Source of the DNA: Actinomycetota bacterium
Lineage (GTDB): Bacteria; Actinomycetota; Aquicultoria; Subteraquimicrobiales; UBA9087
NCBI GenBank assembly: GCA_030019215.1
Contig: JASEEZ010000017.1
Span: 1 to 42,610, forward strand
DNA length: 42,610 nucleotides
Reading direction: 5' to 3'
Shown piece by piece: positions 1 through 7,684 of this stretch. The translations under genes were made by a program, and so were the position numbers. The notes beneath the pieces were generated by a model that saw only the letters and a program-made list of their open reading frames with translations, searched no databases and was not told the DNA's origin. Position 1 is the first letter of the stretch; every line of letters starts with the position of its first letter.

Positions 1-160
1 TTGTTAAGGCAACCAACTGTTAAGCGATGAGTCCACGATGTTATGAAGGTTGCCAACTAGTAATTAGGGAAAGCTGAACGAATAACCAGTTCCTAATAAC
101 GAATTCCTAGTAACGAAACAGGCTCCAGGCTCTAAGCTCCTAGCTCTAAACTATTTGAAA
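1..160. repeat. Degenerate word-like intergenic repeats before mgtC
   Basis: No gene is seen here. The stretch is made of short recurring words: GCTGAACGAATAACC, then TAATAACGAATTCC, then GGCTCTAAGCTC. The same words in the same order recur at about 30835-30910, and the AAGCTCTAAGCTC word also at 15720-15745 and 27500-27530. The copies are imperfect and the function is unknown. It ends just before the GTG start of the mgtC-like gene. Confidence 0.6.
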
Positions 161-174
161 GAGGGGGGATCGAC

Positions 175-828
175 GTGATCGGTTGGGAAATGATGCTCGT
201 TAGACTTCTTTTGGCTACTCTCTTTGGAGGGGCCATCGGTTTTCAGAGGGAAAGAGCGGAGAAGCCAGCCGGTTTTCGCACGCATGTCCTGGTTTGCTTG
301 GGTTCCGCTTTGCTCATGTTGATTTCTGTCTATCCCTTCATGGGCAAGCCTTATGCCGATCCATCTCGAGTAGCGGCGGGGGCCATCACCGGTATCGGCT
401 TCTTGGGCGCCGGAGCCATAATTAGTCAGGGTGGTGTGGTGCGTGGCTTGACGACGGCGGCGAGTATCTGGGCAGTGGCGGGAATAGGTCTAGCGACGGG
501 CGTTGGTCTTTACACACCGGCCTTCGTCACCACGCTTTTGGTGCTTCTGGTTCTCTCAATCTGCAAGGAGGTGGAAGTCCACTTCTTGAGGGGCTATCGG
601 ATTTTAACCTTGACCTCGCAAGATCGCCCTGGTCAACTTGGCAAGATAGGTTCCGCTCTCGGCAATATGGGGGTGAATATAAAGCACGTCGGTTTGGAGT
701 GCGATGAGGAGAAAAAAACCTGCGCTATCAGTCTGGCGCTGGATGTGCCCGCCGGCATTCATCCGGAGGATGTGACGGAGAAGTTGGCTGAAATCAAAGG
801 TCTTAGTCGGTTGGGATGGGAAGAATAA
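175..828 (+). CDS. MgtC/SapB family membrane protein with C-terminal ACT-like domain
   Basis: A 217-aa protein. The first ~130 residues hold four to five hydrophobic helices with the MgtC hallmarks: an FQRERAEKPAGFRTH segment near residue 23 and GAITGIGFLGAGAII near residue 69. Residues ~140-215 form a soluble domain starting LTLTSQDRPGQLGKIG, which is ACT-like (small-molecule-binding regulatory fold). MgtC proteins are tied to Mg2+ limitation and ATP synthase control in pathogens; the ACT-tailed form is common in free-living bacteria and its role is less clear. The GTG start follows a GAGGGGGG ribosome site. The stop lies inside the next gene (13-bp overlap), so the two are probably co-translated. 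Family call is firm, physiological role is inference. Confidence 0.85.
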   Translation: MIGWEMMLVRLLLATLFGGAIGFQRERAEKPAGFRTHVLVCLGSALLMLISVYPFMGKPYADPSRVAAGAITGIGFLGAGAIISQGGVVRGLTTAASIWAVAGIGLATGVGLYTPAFVTTLLVLLVLSICKEVEVHFLRGYRILTLTSQDRPGQLGKIGSALGNMGVNIKHVGLECDEEKKTCAISLALDVPAGIHPEDVTEKLAEIKGLSRLGWEE

Positions 829-1280
829 ACGGCCCCTTGATCATTAGCGCTTGTCTGGGTGGGGTTCCCTGTGCCCACAATGGCAAGCCCCGAACCTCTT
901 CGGTGGTTTCAAAGTTGATCCAGAAGGGTGGGGTTGTTCTTATTTGCCCGGAGGAACTGGGCGGACTTTCCACTCCCCGAGCTCCCTCCGAGATAACCGG
1001 TGGGAGTGGCGAGGATGTTCTGGGCGGAGAAGCCACTGTCTTAACCAAGGATGGTTCGAACTTGACCTCCCAGCTTGTAAAGGGAGCGCACGAGGTCTTG
1101 AGGATCGCCGAATCCGTCGGGGCGGGGAGGGCGATTCTAAGATTGAGGAGTCCCTCTTGTGGGAAGGGCTGGATCTACGATGGAACCTTCACGGGGACTC
1201 TCAGGGAAGGCAATGGAGTGACGGCGGCTCTGTTGTTGAGAAGCGGCTTTGAGGTGTTCACGGAGGAGGACTTGGAGTGA
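816..1280 (+). CDS. DUF523 family protein
   Basis: A 154-aa protein of the DUF523 family, function unestablished. It shows the family's conserved cysteines: ISACLGGVPC at the N-terminus, a CPEE motif near residue 44, and SPSCGKGWIYDG near residue 112. These resemble a metal- or thiol-chemistry site, but no activity is assigned. The ATG lies inside the end of the mgtC-like gene and the stop overlaps the next gene's GTG by four bases (GTGA), so this is the middle gene of a tightly coupled trio. Confidence 0.85.
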   Translation: MGRINGPLIISACLGGVPCAHNGKPRTSSVVSKLIQKGGVVLICPEELGGLSTPRAPSEITGGSGEDVLGGEATVLTKDGSNLTSQLVKGAHEVLRIAESVGAGRAILRLRSPSCGKGWIYDGTFTGTLREGNGVTAALLLRSGFEVFTEEDLE

Positions 1281-2266
1281 AAGCGGTTGCCCTTTTTTCC
1301 GGAGGATTGGACAGCATTCTGGCGATCAAACTCGTCCAAGATCAAGGGATAGAGGTCATGGGGGTAAGTTTCATCTCCCCCTTCTTTGGAGTCGAGAGGG
1401 CGAAGGAGGCGGCCAAGGAGCTCGGTATTTCCCTAAAGGTCGTGGGCATTTCGCGGGATTTGATGGAGATAGTCAAGAAGCCGAAACACGGCTATGGTAA
1501 GAACATGAATCCCTGTATCGACTGCCATATTCTGATGGTGAAAAAGGCTGGGGGGCTGATGAAGAAGGTCGGGGCATCTTTCACCATTAGCGGCGAGGTT
1601 TTAGGCGAGCGTCCAATGTCACAGAACAGGCAGTCTTTGAGAATGGTGGAGAGGGAGTCGGGGTACGAGGGCTATCTCCTGAGACCTCTTTCAGCGAAAC
1701 TTCTGCCTCCCACCATCCCCGAGAAGGAGAGCTGGGTCGAGCGGGGAAGGCTCCTTGATATCCAGGGGCGCTCCCGCAAACCTCAGCTGGCTTTGGCTCG
1801 AAAGTACGGGCTGAGGGAGTTTCCCACACCGGCCGGGGGATGTCTCTTGACCGACTCGGTCTTCTCGCAACGCCTCAAGGATTTGCTGTCGGAGAAGGAG
1901 TCTCCCTCCGTCAATGATCTGGAGTTGCTCAAGGTGGGAAGGCACTTTCGTTCCTTGGAGGGGAAGAAAATCGTGGTTGCCAGGAGGAAGGAGGAGAACA
2001 ATGTCCTTCTTAACCTAGCCGAGCCGGGTGACTTTCTGCTCCGGCTCAAGGACTATCCCGGTCCCCTGACCATGGTTCGGGGGAAAGATATTGGGGACGA
2101 GTCCATCAGGGGAGCGGCCAAGCTCACCGCCGGATATAGCCGACGAGCGAGGGATCTTCGCGAGGTTGAGGTATTGGTCGGAAGGATTAAGGAGGGTTTG
2201 TCCCCCGGTGAGCGAGGCGAAGCCGCCATCCTGGTCCGCGCCCCCTTCGACACCCCCCAAGACTAA
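1277..2266 (+). CDS. ThiI/MnmA-like PP-loop ATPase, putative tRNA thiolation enzyme
   Basis: A 329-aa protein. The PP-loop ATP pyrophosphatase motif SGGLDS is at residues 9-14. A CIDC pair sits near residue 79 and a TPAGGCLLTD segment near residue 185 carries another conserved Cys. These are features of the short ThiI-like branch (no THUMP or ferredoxin-like domain at the N-terminus), generally annotated as tRNA 4-thiouridine synthase-like. The C-terminal third (from about residue 215, VGRHFRSLEGKKIVVAR) is a separate domain that may bind RNA. It would adenylate a tRNA uridine and pass sulfur via the cysteines; the exact substrate is inference. Translation is coupled to the DUF523 gene by GTGA overlap. 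Confidence 0.75.
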   Translation: MKAVALFSGGLDSILAIKLVQDQGIEVMGVSFISPFFGVERAKEAAKELGISLKVVGISRDLMEIVKKPKHGYGKNMNPCIDCHILMVKKAGGLMKKVGASFTISGEVLGERPMSQNRQSLRMVERESGYEGYLLRPLSAKLLPPTIPEKESWVERGRLLDIQGRSRKPQLALARKYGLREFPTPAGGCLLTDSVFSQRLKDLLSEKESPSVNDLELLKVGRHFRSLEGKKIVVARRKEENNVLLNLAEPGDFLLRLKDYPGPLTMVRGKDIGDESIRGAAKLTAGYSRRARDLREVEVLVGRIKEGLSPGERGEAAILVRAPFDTPQD

Positions 2267-2338
2267 ATGAGCGCATCAGGAGGAATCGAAGTGGAAAAAG
2301 GAGAATTAGTCTGAGGGATCGGCGGGAGGTGAGTTAAG

Positions 2339-2455
2339 ATGGCCATCTGGAGGTGTGTAGCCTGTGGCGCTGTCCAGGAGGGCCGCTGCAAACCGAGACA
2401 ATGCAGCCAATGTGGCAGTAAAAGAGGTTTCGAGAAGGTGGAGAAGAAGAGTTAA
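2339..2455 (+). CDS. RCKP-type rubredoxin-like/zinc-ribbon small protein
   Basis: A 38-aa ORF, MAIWRCVACGAVQEG and onward. It has two knuckles, RCVACG and QCSQCG, separated by GRCKPRQ. The RCKP signature and CxxC pairs match the small RCKP-type rubredoxin-like proteins, which should bind one Zn or Fe. A GGGAGGTG ribosome site lies about 8 nt upstream of the ATG. It stands between the ThiI-like gene and mtnP, same strand, 22 bp before mtnP. No function is known for the family; I recognise only the fold signature. Confidence 0.75.
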   Translation: MAIWRCVACGAVQEGRCKPRQCSQCGSKRGFEKVEKKS

Positions 2456-2477
2456 TTTCGAGGGAGGTCGATAGCGG

Positions 2478-3284
2478 ATGGAGATGCCCAAAGCGGAGAT
2501 AGGCGTCTTCGGAGGATCGGGATTTTACTCTTTTCTGGAAAAGGTCGAGGAATATTCCATAGAGACCCCCTACGGTGCACCCAGCGACAAGGTAACCATC
2601 GGCGAGATCGGGGGAAGAAGGGTGGCCTTCCTGCCCAGGCACGGACGGTATCACCAGTATCCTTCTCACGAGATCAACTATCGGGCGAATGTTTATGCCA
2701 TGAAGTGTCTGGGGGTGACCCAGATACTGGGTCCCTGTGCCTGCGGTAGCCTCCAGCCTCACATCAAACCGGGCAACTTCGTCGTCTGCGATCAGTTTGT
2801 GGACAGGACATCGGGGAGGAAGGACACCTTCTACGATGGTCCCATCGCCACGCATGTCAGTGCGGCCGATCCCTATTGTCCAACTCTGAGAAAACTCGCC
2901 TTCGAGACCGCCAAGGAACTCCACATCCCAGTGCATGAGAGGGGAACTGTGGTGGTCATTCAGGGCCCCCGCTTCAGCACCCGTTCCGAGAGCAAGTGGT
3001 TCTCCTCGCAGGGTTGGGAAGTGATCAATATGACCCAGTATCCCGAAGCTTACCTAGCTCGTGAACTCGAGATTTGCTATGTCAATATCTCGCTCATCAC
3101 CGATTACGACGTGGGTCTCGAAGGAATGCCGGAGATAAAGCCGGTTACCCACGAGGAGGTCATCAAGGTCTTTAACGAAAACAACGAAAAACTTAAGAAT
3201 TTGCTCTTCGAGATGATCCCGAGGATGCCCACCGAGCGCAACTGCATCTGCTCCAAGGCCCTGGAAGGGGCGAGATTTGGTTAG
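2478..3284 (+). CDS. mtnP: S-methyl-5'-thioadenosine phosphorylase
   Basis: A 268-aa cytosolic enzyme of the MTAP family in purine nucleoside phosphorylase group 2. It cleaves methylthioadenosine with phosphate to adenine and 5-methylthioribose-1-phosphate. Visible motifs are IGVFGGSGFY (phosphate loop) at residue 8, LPRHGR, HEINYRANVYAMK, GPRFSTRSE near residue 175 and NMTQYPEAYLARE near residue 196. Length is typical. The NLITDYD-type segment (ISLITDYDVG) carries the Asp expected for purine base recognition. MTA versus MTI preference cannot be separated with certainty by eye. The start ATGGAGATG follows GAGGGAGG. Confidence 0.88.
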   Translation: MEMPKAEIGVFGGSGFYSFLEKVEEYSIETPYGAPSDKVTIGEIGGRRVAFLPRHGRYHQYPSHEINYRANVYAMKCLGVTQILGPCACGSLQPHIKPGNFVVCDQFVDRTSGRKDTFYDGPIATHVSAADPYCPTLRKLAFETAKELHIPVHERGTVVVIQGPRFSTRSESKWFSSQGWEVINMTQYPEAYLARELEICYVNISLITDYDVGLEGMPEIKPVTHEEVIKVFNENNEKLKNLLFEMIPRMPTERNCICSKALEGARFG

Positions 3285-3301
3285 ATAACCGCCGCTAGTG
3301 G

Positions 3302-4441
3302 GTGAAAGGAGGAAGGTTGCTTCCCTTCGGTTCGATCCGCATCGGCAGGATTTTGGGCATCAATGTGGAGATAAATTACACCTGGTTTGTTATATTCCTC
3401 TTGGTGACCGTCGCTCTGACCCTTACCTTTCAGGAGAAACCCTACCAACTTTCTCCCCTCGCCAGCCTGGTTGATGGAGTAATCACCTCTCTCCTTTTTT
3501 TCGTCTCGGTCCTTCTCCACGAACTCTGCCACTCCTTTGTGGCCAGACTGAACGGCATCCCCATCAAGAAGATAACCCTGTTCATCTTCGGGGGGGTGGC
3601 TCAGATGTCCAGGGAACCAGACAACCCAGGGGTTGAATTCAAGATGGCCATCGCCGGTCCCTTGGCCAGCTTTCTCCTTGCTTTAGTCTTTGGGTTGATC
3701 TTTTGGTTGTTTCAAATTCTCGGCCTGAATAGAGTCATTGTTGTTCCCTTCATCTTCCTGGCCGAGATCAATCTCGCTTTGGGTCTCTTCAACATGGCAC
3801 CCGGTTTCCCTCTGGATGGGGGTCGGGTTTTAAGGGCTGCCCTCTGGTATTGGTATCACGACCTTGAGAGAGCGACCAGAATCGCCGCGGGTTTTGGGCA
3901 GGGGGTGGCCGGTCTCCTCGTCCTGATTGGTTTCCTCTCCGTGATCATGGGAAATCTAGGGGGTGTCTGGTTCATCCTTCTGGGGTGGTTTTTAAATCAG
4001 GCCGCTCAAGCCAGCTACAAGCAGCTCGTTCTTCAGAGATCGCTGTCGGGGATAAAGGTTGAAGAGATCATGACCAGGGAGGTTCAAACCGTCGAACCCT
4101 CGCTCACGATAGATCAGGTGGTCAACGAGCACTTTCTTAGATATAAATTCGGCAGGTTCCCGGTCGTCGAAAATGGACGGCTTTTGGGGGTCATAACGCT
4201 ACACGATGTAAAGGAGATACCCAGGGAAAGCTGGTCGATCACCACGGTTTGGGAGACAATGGATCCCCTGGAAGAACACTTGAAGATATCTCCGGGTGAG
4301 GATGCGGTTCAAGCTCTGATGCAGATGGCCAGAGAGGAAGTAGGCCACCTGCTCGTGGTCGAGGACGATAGCCTGGTTGGTCTGGTTACCAGGACGGACA
4401 TAATAAAGTTAATCAAGGTCAAAACGGAACTTGGTGTCTGA
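3302..4441 (+). CDS. Site-2 protease family (M50) zinc metalloprotease with tandem CBS domains
   Basis: A 379-aa integral membrane protease. The zinc motif HELCH lies in the second or third helix (about residue 73), and the third ligand motif NMAPGFPLDGGR lies near residue 165. These are the two SREBP/SpoIVFB-type signatures. The core has about six hydrophobic helices. From about residue 250 follow two CBS domains (VEEIMTREVQTVEP, and a second starting near VWETMDP), which probably bind an adenine nucleotide and gate activity. Substrate unknown. GTG start, 17 bp after mtnP. It converges with the pucR-like pseudogene, only 13 bp away. Confidence 0.88.
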   Translation: MKGGRLLPFGSIRIGRILGINVEINYTWFVIFLLVTVALTLTFQEKPYQLSPLASLVDGVITSLLFFVSVLLHELCHSFVARLNGIPIKKITLFIFGGVAQMSREPDNPGVEFKMAIAGPLASFLLALVFGLIFWLFQILGLNRVIVVPFIFLAEINLALGLFNMAPGFPLDGGRVLRAALWYWYHDLERATRIAAGFGQGVAGLLVLIGFLSVIMGNLGGVWFILLGWFLNQAAQASYKQLVLQRSLSGIKVEEIMTREVQTVEPSLTIDQVVNEHFLRYKFGRFPVVENGRLLGVITLHDVKEIPRESWSITTVWETMDPLEEHLKISPGEDAVQALMQMAREEVGHLLVVEDDSLVGLVTRTDIIKLIKVKTELGV

Positions 4442-4454
4442 CCCACCCAGTACG

Positions 4455-5369
4455 TTATGCTCTTTTTTTCTCGCTCATTTCCTCGAGGCAGGAAAGTTGT
4501 AGGGCCATGTAGAGCTGGATGGCCTCTCTGAATTTCCGCGGATCTAAACTGGTTAAGGAAGATATCTTGCGCAGTCTATAGATTAGGGTATTTCGGTGAA
4601 GGAAAAGTTTCTTTGCTGCCGTGGATACGTTGAAGTTAGCCTCGAGGAAGGCTTTTAAACTGCCCCGAAGTTCAGGATTCTTTAGAAGCACGGCGGTTAC
4701 ATCTCTATAGGACCTGGCCAGTTGATCTCTGGAATTGCTGCTCAAGAAGGGAAGGAGGGGATAATCGGCGATGTGGAAGATTCCCCCTCTGGTCGTAGGC
4801 CCTCCCTCGGACTGGAGTCCTCCGGGACGAAGTCCGGGGTTATAGACCGATTTTTCCTCCAGGCGCTCTCCGATTTGAAGAGCCATCAGCGCTTCCTGAA
4901 ATGAGAGCTTTGGCCCTAGTTCCCCCTGGTGACATCTTCCGATTCCCACGGAAACTTTTCGTTGGGCTTCGTCGAATATATATTTTTAGAGCAAGAAAGC
5001 AGTCTCGGCGAGATTTTGCTTGAATTCTCTCTGGAAATCGGCCTCTTCTTTGGGGAGAGTCATTGGGATGTAAAGATTCCTCAAGACCACGAATATTCTG
5101 GGGCCCATGGTTGAGGCGAGGTGTCTGGAAGGGTCGAAGAAGTTTCTTATGAGGGCAAGAATTTTTATCCTATCGTTTATCCCTCGGCTCTCTTCCTCTT
5201 TGCCCCTTGGGGCGACCACGAAGGCAACGATAGGCGTGCTCAGATCGAGTCCGAGTAGTTGGGCTGACAACCAAAGGGAGGGGAAGTCGCTGTTCTCGTC
5301 GGCCGCTATCAGCTGATGGATTAGATTCTCCGTGTTAAAGTTTTTTGGTGTTTCCCATTTTCTGGCCAT
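4455..5369 (-). pseudogene. PucR/CdaR-type transcriptional regulator interrupted by one in-frame TAA
   Basis: Read on the minus strand from ATG at 5369, the frame gives 127 residues, then TAA (4988-4986), then continues without frameshift for a further ~176 residues to 4455. After the stop it reads KYIFDEAQRKVSVGIGR, the usual CdaR/PucR pattern preceding the regulator core. The C-terminus holds the PucR helix-turn-helix: FNVSTAAKKLFLHRNTLIYRLRKI split across residues near the end. The parts therefore make one ~303-aa regulator with a single nonsense codon. TAA is not used for Sec or Pyl. Either the gene is recently inactivated, a downstream GTG (4949) yields a C-terminal DNA-binding fragment, or it is a sequencing error. 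Target genes unknown. Confidence 0.75.
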
Positions 5370-6070
5370 TTTTCACCCGATGAAACGATATAACTTGACT
5401 TTTGCGTTTTTAAAATTATGAGCAAGCGATCGGTTTTGGCAAAGGCCAGACCTCCGAAAACACGCAGTTGTCCGCCCCAGCGAGGCGTCCACTGCTCGGC
5501 TCTCAGCCTCGCTCCCCGCCTGCGGCGGGACCGTGCCCGCTCGGCCTCCGAGACGGTTTTCTTGAGGCCTAACCTTTGCCCTAAGCCAATTTCAGTTATT
5601 TATTGTGAATGATCTTTCTTAACCGAGAACGCAAAAGTTCGGGATGTAAGTTTGATATTCTTCAAATTTGTGGAACTTCCTTCCCAATTCCCGGATTTTT
5701 TGTGCAAAATCTACAAATCGGGCACCTTTATTTTGGTGGTTTTGCACGGTGACGATGTGTCCAGGTAAGGTTATGATAGTTATAACTTTTAGCAGGCATT
5801 TCTCTGAGGTGAAAAACCGAAGACATTCTCTCTTTTTCCTAAATTGGTGCGAAGGAGGTGAAGGGGAAGGAGTTTGCATAGTGGGGTGAGCGTATCGGCT
5901 TCACTTTTCTTTTGTAATCTTGGGAGTGGTGGTCGTTGAGAATCACTAGGTTGGAGTTTTTGAAGTTCATTTTTGCTCCGTGGCAGCGTTGGACGAAACG
6001 CTGGCGGAGGTTGCTGGAATCATAAGTTGCTAGATTGGCTTAAAATCCACAGGAAAGGAGTGATAGCCAA
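5370..6070. other. 700-bp region without a supported gene
   Basis: I find no convincing coding sequence. 5440-5590 is GC-rich and includes CCCGCC-TGC-GGCGGG (5515-5529) and ends in a segment resembling the repeats at 18.6 and 42.2 kb (CTCCGAGACGGTTTTCTTG here). 5620-5890 has ORFs on both strands with no recognisable family or ribosome site. 5976-6009 can form a two-part hairpin ahead of the cytochrome gene. The cytochrome/hydrogenase promoter must lie in this interval, but no clean -35/-10 pair stands out. Confidence 0.6.
5976..6009 (+). promoter_or_regulatory. Leader hairpin upstream of the hydrogenase operon
   Basis: Two nested perfect stems: CTCCG (5976-5980) with CGGAG (6005-6009), and CAGCGTT (5984-5990) with AACGCTG (5997-6003), around a 6-nt loop. 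It lies 62 nt before the cytochrome start and is not followed by a T-run, so it is unlikely to be a terminator. It could be an RNA leader structure or a protein-binding inverted repeat. Confidence 0.4.
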
Positions 6071-6568
6071 GTGAGTCTTGGGGAACGGATCAAAGAGCGG
6101 CGGTTTCAGTTGGGGGCTTTGGCCATCATCATCGCTGTCGTTTGTGTGATCGCCATCGTCACTAAGGGTACGGATAGCACCTGTTTTTGCAACTACTGTC
6201 ACAAGGCATCTTGTGGTGTATCAACCTGTCACGAGATGAGAGCCCAGCTCGATGAGGTTCAGGCTTCCAAGCACCGCAACATTGCCTGCATCCAGTGTCA
6301 CTTCAGAGGAGTTACGAAACTCAGTGCCCTACCAGCATCTGTCTTCCACCTGGCTGGTCTTGATGTGGCTGTGAATGTGCCCAGCAAAAAAGCGTCCAAT
6401 GCGAAGTGTATTAAATGTCATGATTATCCCCCCATCGTCTACCTGAGGGCGGATCTGGCCTACGATCTCAAGAAGCATGTTGAAGCCGGCGATGTCTACT
6501 GCAGCGAGTGCCATATGCGCAAGGATCATGTCATCAAGAGCAAGCCGGTCGACAGGCTTTTGCAGTAG
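6071..6568 (+). CDS. NapC/NirT-like multihaem cytochrome c, probable electron partner of the hydrogenase
   Basis: A 165-aa protein with one N-terminal membrane helix (about residues 14-34) and an exported haem domain. Haem-binding motifs are CNYCH, CGVSTCH (a CX4CH spacing, followed by E-M), CIQCH, CIKCH and CSECH. This gives four CXXCH plus one CX4CH. The HEM residues and the following SKHxNIxCxxCH match the NapC/NrfH first-haem region, so the leading CNYCH is an extra site. NapC/NirT proteins exchange electrons between menaquinol and periplasmic enzymes. Being 30 bp upstream of the hydrogenase genes with no cytochrome b gene present, it is inferred to link the hydrogenase to the quinone pool. 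GTG start after AGGAGTG. Confidence 0.8.
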   Translation: MSLGERIKERRFQLGALAIIIAVVCVIAIVTKGTDSTCFCNYCHKASCGVSTCHEMRAQLDEVQASKHRNIACIQCHFRGVTKLSALPASVFHLAGLDVAVNVPSKKASNAKCIKCHDYPPIVYLRADLAYDLKKHVEAGDVYCSECHMRKDHVIKSKPVDRLLQ

Positions 6569-6598
6569 ACAAATTTTTGAGAATGGAGGTGTTAGATA

Positions 6599-7684
6599 GT
6601 GGGAAAGATCAAAGGTTTAAGCCGGCGCCAATTTCTGAAGATATGTGGTACCATGGCCGCTCTGGCTGGCCTCTCGGATGCCTATATACCTCAGATAGCG
6701 AGGGCGCTGGAGAAGGCAGCTGCGGGGAAGGCTCCTGTCATCTGGCTCAATGGCGCTGGCTGTACTGGTTGCACGGTCTCGCTGGCAAACTCGGACTATC
6801 CGACCGTGGCCGAGGTTGTCCTGGACGTTATCTCCCTGAGATATTCCGAAACTCTCATGGCCGCCAGTGGCCACGTTGCCGAGGAGGCCTTGGAGCACGA
6901 TCTCGAGGCGCTTAAGGGCAATTATATCTTCGTCCTCGAGGGAGCCATTCCCACCGCGGAGGATGGCATCTATTGCCAGGTTGGTGGCAAACCCTTTGTG
7001 GAGATAGTCAAGGAGGCGGCCGCCGGTGCCAAGTACAACGTGGCTGTGGGAGCCTGTGCCTGCTGGGGTGGGATTCCCGCGGCGGATCCAAATCCAACGG
7101 GGGCAAAGGGCTTGCAGGAGGTCATCGGAGGCACTGTGGTCAACATCCCCGGCTGTCCTCCTCACCCTGATTGGATGGTTGGGACCATCGTCAATGTCCT
7201 CCTCTTTGGCGTTCCCGAGCTCGATGAGTTAGGACGTCCAAAGCTCTATTTTGGGCAAAAAATACACGATAATTGCCCGAGGCGGACAGCTTACGAAAGT
7301 GGTCTGTTTGTCGAAAAGTGGGCTGCGGATGAACCGGAGATGCTCTACTGTCTGGCCAAGGTGGGGTGCAAGGGACAGGCGACGGCCTCCGATTGCCCGG
7401 TTAGGCAGTGGAACAGTGGTGTCAACTGGTGCGTGAAGGCCGGAGCACCCTGTGCCGGCTGCACCGATCCCAAGTTCTACAACGACTTTTCTCCCCTCTA
7501 TGAGCCGTTGCCCACGGTGATTCTTGAGGAGGAACCACGCGCTGAAGGGTTCAGCACCGGTGGAGCAACCCTACTCGGCGTGGGAGCTGCCGCCGCGGGT
7601 GGAATCGGTGGTTATCTCCTTGGAACGAAGAAGGAGAAGAAAGAGGGAGGAAGGAAGACGGAGAGGAAGGAGGGTGAGAAATAA
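6599..7684 (+). CDS. hysB: [NiFeSe] hydrogenase small subunit, Tat-exported and C-terminally anchored
   Basis: A 361-aa electron-transfer subunit. The Tat signal SRRQFLK is at residues 8-14. The proximal cluster region starts GAGCTGCT and continues with GACACWGG and the GCPPHP motif. The distal cluster region includes HDNCPRR, LGCKG-like KVGCKG and DCPV. In standard [NiFe] enzymes the medial region reads NWP before PCxGC; here it reads NWCVKAGAPCAGC, so a Cys replaces the Pro that keeps the medial cluster 3Fe-4S. This predicts three 4Fe-4S clusters, as in NiFeSe enzymes. The C-terminus has a hydrophobic helix (about residues 318-340) and a Lys/Glu-rich cytosolic tail. GTG start with GGAGGTG upstream; one base before the large subunit. 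Confidence 0.9.
   Translation: MGKIKGLSRRQFLKICGTMAALAGLSDAYIPQIARALEKAAAGKAPVIWLNGAGCTGCTVSLANSDYPTVAEVVLDVISLRYSETLMAASGHVAEEALEHDLEALKGNYIFVLEGAIPTAEDGIYCQVGGKPFVEIVKEAAAGAKYNVAVGACACWGGIPAADPNPTGAKGLQEVIGGTVVNIPGCPPHPDWMVGTIVNVLLFGVPELDELGRPKLYFGQKIHDNCPRRTAYESGLFVEKWAADEPEMLYCLAKVGCKGQATASDCPVRQWNSGVNWCVKAGAPCAGCTDPKFYNDFSPLYEPLPTVILEEEPRAEGFSTGGATLLGVGAAAAGGIGGYLLGTKKEKKEGGRKTERKEGEK

Noticed and set aside
4986-4988. Selenocysteine or pyrrolysine at the stop inside the PucR-like gene
   Set aside because: The codon is TAA, which neither system uses, and the family has no Sec or Pyl there.
5619-5889. Overlapping ORFs on both strands between the regulator and the cytochrome
   Set aside because: No ribosome site, no recognisable motif, and they overlap each other on opposite strands.
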